In this document: positions 9,963 to 18,400 of the stretch, in pieces
Numbering within the stretch: position 1 is the first letter of the stretch
Layout of the letters: each line of letters opens with the position of its first letter
Assembly (NCBI GenBank): GCA_914767885.1
Contig: CAJZBQ010000017.1
Coordinates: forward strand, 186,001-250,000
Direction: 5' to 3'
DNA: 64,000 nt
From: Blepharisma stoltei
Taxonomy: Eukaryota > Ciliophora > Heterotrichea > Heterotrichida > Blepharismidae
Position numbers and translations under genes: made by a program
The notes under the pieces: generated by a model
Told to the model about the DNA's origin: nothing
The model's database searches: none
What the model saw: the letters and a program-made list of their open reading frames with translations, nothing else

Positions 9963-12304
9963 TTATAATAAAATGGAGTTCAAGCAGCTCAAGAATCTTT
10001 CTTTCGTAAGAGTTTCTTCACCTTGTAAGCTCATCTCAAGAGCTAACATCAGCTGTTTTATTGAAATTGCTGTCATATCAGTCAAAATATCAGCAAGCTC
10101 TTCTTCTGATACTGGGTATTTCCTCAACACAGCTGCTACTTCTGCTCTGCTGGCTAATTTCTTGACTTCTAGCAGGTATTTACAATTTATCCTATATAAA
10201 TTACAGTCATTTTTATAGGAATTTTAATTTACCTTATAAGGAACCACTTCTAGCACCACATTAAATGATTTCACTAAGTCTAAATCTTCTAGAAAAGTAG
10301 CATTACTTGTGGTCCCAATAATCATAATTCTTCTATCAGGATGTGGAGGCACTTTTTTGGTTAGGACTAAAATGGCTTGCAGAATTGGGTTGGAAAATCT
10401 AGGACCAATAGTCACGTATTCTATAAGTCTTTCAATGTTATCAAGGACAACTAAGCTGAGAGGGGAACGATAAGCGTCCTCAAAAACTTTTGCAATTGCA
10501 GTGACCTTACCTGACTCTGTAAAACCGACGTAGTTTTCTGGAGATACAAGTTTTACGTATGGGAAACCACTGTGAAGAGCTAGCATTGCGGCTAATGCTG
10601 TTTTTCCAGTCCCTGGAGGGCCTTCTAGCAAGATTGACATCAATGGGGTTCTTGGGCTAGTTTTTACTTGCTCTATAAGTGTTTTGCAGGTTTCTACTAG
10701 TTTTTCACAGGTTTCTCCATAATTAATTATGCCTCCTCTGATATATCTGTTTAAGTCGGCTTCGTCAATCCCAAATTGCGGCTTGTACTCTTCCACTCCT
10801 TTAATAAAGTCTGCCATTCTAATCTTGATATTGTCTACATTAATTTCTTTTCCTAAGTCTTCTAAATCTATTTCTCTTCCAAATGCAAAACTTGCTGCAT
10901 TTTTTACGAGGCCTTCTATTTCAGCTCCACTGTAATTTTTGGTGATTTTTGCGATTTCTAAAAGGTCGACATCTTCAGCAAGTGCTCCATATTCTTGGAT
11001 TTTCTTAGTATGGATCCTTAAAATTTGCTGTCTGCCTTCTTCGTCTGGTAATCCTACTTCTACATGAATTTCTAATCTTCCCGGCCTTAAAACAGCTTCA
11101 TCAATCATATCTTTTCTGTTAGTCATCCCAATAATCAAAATATTGTTCAATGAATTTATACCATCAATTTTTGATAAAAGCTGGTTCACAACTGTATCAT
11201 GGACTCCTGTGGACCCAGAAATGGTTCCTCTTGGTCTACAAATAGCATCAATTTCATCAAAAATTATGATATGCAGCTGGCTTTTGTCACCTTTGGCCGC
11301 TTGCTCTTGTTCTGCTTCTTTAAATAGGTCTCTGATGTTTTCTTCAGATTGGCCTACATATTTGTTAAAAATTTCTGGGCCAGAAATGATTTTTGGCTCT
11401 CTTGCTTTTAAGCATTTTGCGATTTGTCGGGCAATAAGAGTTTTTCCAGTGCCAGGAGGACCGTAAAGAAGCATCCCTTTTACGTATTTTAAGCCAAGTC
11501 TTTGGATAATTTGAGGTGGGAGCAGTCTAGAAGCAAAAGCTCTACGGACGATGTACTGGAATTCTTTGTCAAGCCCGCCGATGCCAAGCTCTTCAAAATT
11601 GAATCTTTTGCTATCAAAAATATTGATTGTCCTGATTTTTTGGCTGATAATTTCTATATTTATTTATATAAATAGTCAGACTGATAATAGGTATTATTAT
11701 ATTATTAATAATAATGCAGCTATCTTTATAAGTATAAATTTACTGGGGATATTGACTCAAACTGCAGAGAAGTTTGAGGGTGTAAAATCCCTCTTTGGCA
11801 TGGAGTAGATTCTTCTTGAGGCGTTGGATTGATTAAATCCATACTTGTGAGCCTTTTAATTGTCATTTGTAAAGGCATTCCTTGATAATCAAATAGTAAG
11901 GTTTGGTTGTGGTTTAAAACCATGTCATTCATGCATTCTCTGAATTTGCTTTCAAGAACTTCTTCAGGAATTTCAACAGCTGAGCCACCTTTTTTTCTCC
12001 CGATAAGCTCAACATCAATATTTGCAAACCCAAGATAAAAGTCTGCTGGAGATTGGAATATTTTGAGTGTAAGATTATCTACTAAGGAGATTCTGCCCAT
12101 TTCTCTGATGAACTTGCTCATTGCAATACCTTCTGTCAGCTTCGGATGAGGTTGCACTGTTAGCACAAAACCTGAAATTTCGACATAAACTGGCTCTCTT
12201 CTGGATTGGGCTAGGAGTCTTTGATATTCTGATGGGGAGACAAACACTTTGTTAGTGTAAGCTAGGTCATTTGCAGGGAGGTTTACTGCTTTATAAGTGG
12301 TCAT
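9963..12304 (-). CDS. NSF: N-ethylmaleimide-sensitive factor (NSF/Sec18), 2 IESs
   Basis: AAA+ ATPase that disassembles SNARE complexes with alpha-SNAP after membrane fusion. Predicted about 733 residues (human 744). Order: N domain (MTTYKAVNLPANDLAYTNK..., residues 1 to about 190); D1 with Walker A GPPGTGKT, Walker B IIIFDEIDAI and sensor/arginine-finger region GMTNRKDMIDEAVLRPGRLE; D2 with a second GPPGTGKT, LVVLDNIERL and GPRFSNPILQ; and a C-terminal helical exon ending RFLSCLNSILL. The D2 P-loop is the canonical one rather than the GPPHSGKT of animals. IESs at about 11655-11734 and 10177-10236 must be removed. Start by homology at 12304. Confidence 0.95.
10177..10236. other. IES, 60 bp, in NSF
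   Basis: TA at 10177 and 10237. Removal gives LEVVPYLLEVKKLASRAEV in frame, restoring the D2 tail. Confidence 0.85.
11655..11734. other. IES, 80 bp (or 86 bp), in NSF
   Basis: TA at 11655; the right TA is 11735 or 11741. Both keep the frame and give SISPVNLEIISQ or SISPVEIISQ. It separates the N domain from D1 and contains TAA stops. Confidence 0.8.
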
Positions 12305-12906
12305 TTTATTATTCCTACGTGTATTTTTAACTTAATTTTAATCAATTTATTTATATAAATTCATTGGAAACAGCTAATTCTATATGGAAAATTATAGTAT
12401 AATATTCGACTTTTAAATTTAATATATTATAGACGCAAATTTTTCTTCATTGACAAGGCGAATTGGGCGAGAAATAAGTGGAGATTCAGGTCTGATATGT
12501 GCTTATGTATGTCTGAGTAGGCTTTAACTTAGTTTCTGTGTAAAGATGTAGCTAGCAATGCTCACAGTGATACCAGGTGTTGCGATTGTAGCAGGGAGTA
12601 AGTCTTTTTCCTGCCGCTGCTTAGGGAAGGCGCCAGCGCCAGTTAGACTCAGGGCTTTTCGGGAAAAGGTTAATTCTCCAATCTGCCTGAGGCAAGTCTG
12701 CAGAAGTCAATAGTTTGCCCACTTACCAGAGTCTGCAAGCCAAGGAGGAGTGCCTCACTCATACTCACTCACCTGCTCTGGCAGCTTTAGTAGTCGAAGG
12801 AACAGGAATGTTGCCCAAGTCTTCTGTCATCGAATCATCTGATTTCTACAAGCCTAGGCATGGGCATCGCAAAGTGGACGAACCCTTACAGTTCCTTTGT
12901 TGCAGT
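12305..12906. other. Upstream region of NSF; A+T-rich then GC-rich repeat-like
   Basis: 12305-12450 is A+T-rich and should hold the NSF promoter. 12480-12906 is GC-rich, with many stops on both strands and no protein match recognised; it has the texture of the retroelement-like blocks but matches none of the other copies clearly. Confidence 0.4.
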
Positions 12907-12920
12907 GCAGCCAAAACAAC

Positions 12921-13508
12921 ATATTAAAATATGGCGTGTCCACCTGGCATGGCCTCCAGCCACGCAGCTTCCGAGCGCATATTTTAATTATATCCGGCAA
13001 GGTTTTACAAAGCTGGAAATGGGCAGCTATGCTAAGTAAGCAACTCCTGTGGTGTAAGGAGCCTAGCCCTTGTCCTTTTTCTGGTTTTGGTTTTAACTCG
13101 AGGACAAAAGGAGGCTTTTAGTTGGAAAAGGTGTTGCCCAGCAAAGTCCTTTGGACCATTCGGGCACTGAACTTTCGTGAAACCAGGGGTTACAGCCTGG
13201 ACTACAAGTTTTTCCTTTTGCCGACAGCCGGCCAGAAAATCCATTTTTAGATTTTCTATGCAGGCAACCTCGTCGCTGCAGTCTGAAGTAAGATCCCGGG
13301 AACCCATAGTCCGCCCACTTAAGATTGGAGCCACTGCGAAGTGGCAAGGAGGAGATGACGGCCAGGCAACCCGCCTTTCCGGCAATCGGAAGTAGACTTC
13401 CCTGAAAGCGGATGAATCCCCTGGTGGGATCCCTGGTAACCGAGCTAGCAAAGTGGACCTCAACTAACCACCGTAATTAAGTAAGTAAGTAAGTAAGCAA
13501 GTAAGTAA
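12921..13508 (+). mobile_element. Family D retroelement-like copy with target-site duplication
   Basis: 588 bp, GC-rich. Flanked by GCAGCCAAAACAAC (12907-12920) and GCAGCCAATACAAC (13509-13522), a 14-bp duplication with one mismatch. Head ATATTAAAATATGGCG; tail a TAAG microsatellite at about 13477-13508. Reads as the complement of the copies at 14010 and 27985. A long repeat-borne ORF (13032-13463 on the minus strand) has no recognisable protein domain. Features fit a short non-LTR element. Confidence 0.8.
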
Positions 13509-13522
13509 GCAGCCAATACAAC

Positions 13523-13818
13523 TGTTAGTTAAGAATAAGACTTTTAAATATAAAAATCTTTGTATATTCTATTACTCTTTACGCTAATTATTTTGTATTA
13601 ATTTAAAGCTTAAATAATTATTTTTAACAGAAATTAGTGCAATTTTGATATTGATTTATCAATAAATACTTTTTTTGAGATTATAGAGAATTATTTATTT
13701 TAATTTTACTCTTATCATATTTACTGCAGGGATAATCCTTATATATAATTTTTCACCAATAATATCCATACAAGGTTTAATATAAGCATAAGTTTGAAGA
13801 TCTTGTGTTAAATAAAAT
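13523..13818. other. A+T-rich spacer
   Basis: About 300 bp without ORF or repeat seen, downstream of the NSF-like fragment. Confidence 0.35.
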
Positions 13819-14901
13819 CAGGGTTTGAGGATGTAAAATTCCTCTTTGGCATTGAAAATTTTCTATTTGTGGTTCTTGGTTTATTAAATTCATACCTTCG
13901 ACCTTTCAAATTGTTAATAAAAGAGGACAATTTCGAAAACGAAGAAATAAGATTTGATTTTGGTTAAAAACTAAATCATTCATGTTTTCTCTGAATGCAT
14001 TTTCAAGCATTACATTATATAGAATTTACATAGAATTTTATAACGCTTAGCATTCCTTACGGGGTCGACCATCCCCAAGTCTACCGCTTGCTTTTCACCA
14101 TATCGGGCCCACAGGTTGCTGGGCCAACCTGCTTTATTGCACCAGGGTGCAGCTAGGGCAAACGTCACCGGCTTCAACGGCTCATGAGTGAGCTACTTGC
14201 TTGCTAACATGGGTTGCTTTTCCGAAAATCCAAAAAATGGATTTTCTGGTCGGCTATCGGCAAACGTAGCCTGGGACGTAACGCCCAGTTTCACGCTAGG
14301 GAGTTGCCCGATTGGTCCTAAGGACTTTGCTGGGCTTCCCCTTTCCAACTTCCGTGTCCTCCTTCCCCATGAGGAAAAAACCACCTCTGAGAATAGACTA
14401 ATGCTAGGCTCTGCACACAACCAGAATTGCTTACCTAGCATTGCTGTCCATCTCTGAAATCGCAAAACCTTGCCGGATATAATTAAAATATGAGTCGAGG
14501 CTGCATGGCCGGGAGGCCATGCCCAGAAGAAGACGCCATATTTTAATTATGAATGCATTTTCAAGCAGTCTTTTAGAAATCTCAATCGTAGGGCCAATCT
14601 GGGGTAGCTCAACATCAATATTCATTAATCCAAGATAAAATAATGGAGAATTGAATATTTTGAGCTCAAAAGAGTCAATTAGACTTATGTGACATATTTT
14701 TCTGATAAGCTTGCCCATTGCGATACCTTCTGTCACTGCAGGATGAGATTGGGCTATAAATACAAAACCAGAAATTTCCACATAAATCGGCTCTTTTTCG
14801 ACCTGAGATAATAATCTTTGATAATCAGATGGGGAGACAAATATTTTGTTGGAGCAAGCTAGTTCAATTGAAGGAAGATTTATTGCTCTATAAGTCATCA
14901 T
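13819..14901 (-). pseudogene. Partial NSF N-domain paralogue split by a family D insertion
   Basis: Starts MMTYRAINLPSIELACSNKI at 14901 and follows the NSF N domain of the 9963-12304 gene to about residue 115 (ISKRLLENAF). It is then cut by the element at 14010-14550 and resumes at 13992 with FRENMNDLVFNQNQILF... up to CQRGILHPQTL near 13819. D1 and D2 are absent. Apart from the insertion the frame stays open (UGA as W). It is probably a segmental duplication of the first NSF exon that ends close to where the parent has its first IES. It may be dead, or an N-domain-only product if the insertion is removed. Confidence 0.8.
14010..14550 (-). mobile_element. Family D retroelement-like copy inside NSF paralogue, 17-bp TSD
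   Basis: 541 bp. Flanked by perfect 17-bp direct repeats GAATGCATTTTCAAGCA (13993-14009 and 14551-14567). The orientation is opposite to the copy at 12921. The right end (element head) contains a strong hairpin, with CATATTTTAATTAT complementary to ATAATTAAAATATG around a GGCCGGGAGGCC loop. Internal hairpin around TCCAAAAAATGGATTTT. It interrupts LLENAF|FRENMND without otherwise changing the frame. Confidence 0.85.
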
Positions 14902-15040
14902 TTTATCATGCTTTAATTCATTTTTGACTTTAAATTTAATAATAATTATTATATTTCATAAATTTGATCAAGTAGCTTTTAGAAAGATTTGGATTTTCCA
15001 TTGTTACTGACTCTCTTAGCCATAAATATCTTTTAATACT
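14902..15040. other. A+T-rich spacer
   Basis: Upstream of the NSF-like fragment. Nothing is recognised. Confidence 0.35.
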
Positions 15041-15410
15041 TACTCCCCAATCCTTGATCGAATAGATCACACGGGTTTAAAACAGTTTCTAAAAAAAATC
15101 ATATATAATTTTTATAAAAATTTTATGTTACATTTTTTTTCTATAAATCATATTTTATGAGCTAGCCACAAGAGATGTTGTATGCAATGTATTAGCGAAT
15201 ATGCTAAAAATTACATTAAAATGGCTAGAATTTATTTTTACCGCAATATCTTTAATATTCATTATTATCAAATAAAGAAGCTTGAATTAAGTTAGGATAT
15301 GGGAGGGTTTTATTTTTGCCGAAATGAAAATTGTCCGATAAAGGATGGAATTAATTCTACCATTTTTTTATGAAATTCCAATTGTAAGTTCAATCAAGGA
15401 TGGGAGAGTT
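15041..15410. mobile_element. Family B MITE-like element, intergenic
   Basis: Left end TTACTCCCCAATCCTTGATC at 15040; right end GTTCAATCAAGGATGGGAGAG followed by TTA at 15409. TA to TA length about 369 bp. Internal diverged motif copies lie near 15335 (GATAAAGGATGG) with the hairpin partner at 15390. It lies just upstream of the PPC-repeat protein gene. Confidence 0.75.
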
Positions 15411-15464
15411 AAATTTTATTAATATAAATTTTAATGCATATTATTATATTATCCAACTAAAATA

Positions 15465-18400
15465 ATGTTTATTTCCATTCTTCTTGCTGCATATGGAGTC
15501 TTGTGCAATTCTGCAAATGAACAAGAAGAATCTCACTCCCCCAATCAGTAAGAAAATTTATATTAATTTTTGCTGGATTATAGCTTGCAAACCATACAAA
15601 AATTAATACTAAAATTAATTCATTATCAAAAAAATCCAAGATTTTGTTTATTATGAATTTGAGAGTCATATTTTCCCTGATCTGATCAGATCTAATTGAC
15701 ATGATCAAACAGATCATATTTACCTTGAATTAGTAGAAGAGACTATCCGATATGATGAAGTCTTCGAAGATAAATACAATTACTACAAATGAACCTTTAA
15801 TCCAAGCCAAGAGAAAATTGATGTCACGATTGCTTTAACTTCTTTTACAGGTGACCCAGATCTCTATATAAGCATAGGGAACCCAGATTTATCAAAAGAC
15901 CGCTATGACGAAAGAAGCATCTCTTTTGGCTCTGATTCTATTGTGTTAAGATTAATATTAAATGGCTTAAAGTCTTCCAGATTTGATCCCTCCCCACGCA
16001 AGCGACCACTAGAACCTGCTCGCCGGAGGTAATTCAGTTGCCTGAACCCTGTCTCTAATGGTCTACTAGTAAGATCTAGGGCCTGCGCCGATATCCCTGA
16101 GTGCCAACGGGCTAGAAAAGACTCCTATTGTGTTTGGAGACGTCTTGCGGCTGCTATGGAGGTAAAGATTAGCCCGATGCCTCCTGTTAGCCACCCTGAG
16201 GTCAGGTGAAAGTCAAGAAAAAAGGTCTACGGCCCTCAGAAACCGGTAGGGAAAAGGGCCCGTCGCCAAAAACCATCCGGGTAATTGATACTCGACTGAA
16301 ATGGTCACCAGCTGGCTCCCAAGATTATCCACCCCATACGGCGGCGCTAGGCTCGCTAAAGGTTAGAGCTAAAGGGCCTGGACCTTGGTTTAGGCTATAA
16401 AACCATTTGGTGCCCAAAGTGGAGCGACCTCCGTAAGGACATATTTCGTCGCCACCGTATTAATTATTCCCATTGTTTTAGGATGGGAAAATTTAAAAAC
16501 CAAATGCAAAACAGACTGTCTTATCTATATTGCAGTTTACGGCCATCAGAGCTCAAAATATTCAATTTTGGTATCAACCTCTAAATATAGCCCAATACTG
16601 CTTAGCAATGGAGTGGCTCAAAATAGTCAGATGTCATCAAAACAAATTGCTTATTACTATTCCACTATTGAAAAAACCAAACCTTTATATGTTAGCTTAC
16701 TCTCACTCCAAGGGGATGCAGACTTATATTTAAGATTAATAGATATGGGAAAAGAAGGTGAGCTACCTTCAGAATGGGAAAAAGTTAATCAAACACACCA
16801 TGACTGGTCTTCCTTGTCAGCACTTATAGAAGACAGAATTTATGCAACTCCAGAAATGATAAATTCCCGTTGCAAAGGTGAAAAATGCGCATTTCTAGCT
16901 GGGCTGTTATGCTATGGAGATCTTTGTGAGTACCAAGTCTCTTATATGCAGATTTTTTCACAAGTTTTATTAGACAGCCAGCCAACACAAGGATTTATAG
17001 ATGCTAATAGACGCGCAAGCTATTACACTTTTGAATCCCTTGACAATTTTATAAGCTTGACTATTAGTTTGACGCTTTTTTCTGGGAAATTGGCAGAAAT
17101 GGATGTATCATTTGATAGTCCTACAGTTGCAAATGCGAGTCAGTGGTATAGTGTTGGACTCCTTATTGATTTCTGAGGAAAAAATACCCTTAAAGCCAGC
17201 ATTTTTTGATATTTTAAAATATTCTGAAATGCCAAATAGGAAATTTAAGATGAAATTCTTAAATTTCGAGGTTTTCTTAGAATTTAAAATTAATTTTTTT
17301 TTAATAGTCATTATCCTTGAAGATCTATAAAGTGGTGCACACTATATTTGAATTCGCGTGACACAAAGCCTTTGATTATAAATTCTGCTGATAAATATTT
17401 TAAGGATGATAAGTCAATGAAAGGGATTTTTTATATAGGAGTCCGCTGTAGCGGTTTGGCAGGCATTTCTTGGATACTATTTGGTTGATTTTTAGAAACT
17501 ACTTAATAATATTATTGTTTTGCAAAGTAATACCTTATGTGAAAATTTTGAAAAACAGTATCAGAAACATCATATATATTTAAAATGGCAGATGAGAGCC
17601 CGCTTTAACTCCTGTAGCTGATCCCACGTCGAAGGGGTGCAGGGACCTTGAGGAAGGGATTTTGCCTACCTTATATAAGAGCAATTTAGTATTAGCTGAC
17701 AGCATTCTTACTCACATTTAGCCCTCATCGGCAGGAGTACCTTTGCGATGTCGTGAAACGCGAACTAGCGATAAGGCCATTGTATGATAGAGATAGTATT
17801 TGGAATTTATCGTAATTAAGTATCAAAGAAATCTCTGCCAATGGAAATATAACTAGCTTCACTATTTACGAGGGAGCAAAATTGTTTTACTTGTTTTGGG
17901 TGAGGGTTAATTTTTATTTTAATAAATGCTAATAGTATTTTTTGAAATTTAAAAAATCGCCGTAAAAATTAATTTCATATGTAAAGAATTTATGTTTATA
18001 ATGCAATCTGTTAGAATTAATAGCTAGTGATCTAATTTAATTAAAATATTTTTATAGAAAATAATTATATTAAAAAAATTTTTTGATGGATGTGTGTTTT
18101 CCCAAAACATTAGGAATTTACAAATGGTTAGCTCTTTCAGAAGGGGAGTGAGTAAAAATCATGGAGTCCGCTGTGAAGCTAGCTGTGAATACTCAGTTTT
18201 TGCGACTACAAAGATAAACCCTATTGTTCCCTTATTAGAAGGACAGCCACAAAGTGGATATATTCTTCCAAAAACTCCTGGGTATTTTTCATTCCACAAT
18301 ACACTAGATACAGATATTACTTTTAGGCTGTCAATTGTAGCTGGATCTGCGTTTATAGTGATAAACACATGTGAAGTTAATACAGAAAATTACAATGACT

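Noticed and set aside
13032-13463. 143-codon ORF in GC-rich DNA
   Set aside because: Lies in a family D copy; the other copies break the frame and no protein domain is visible.
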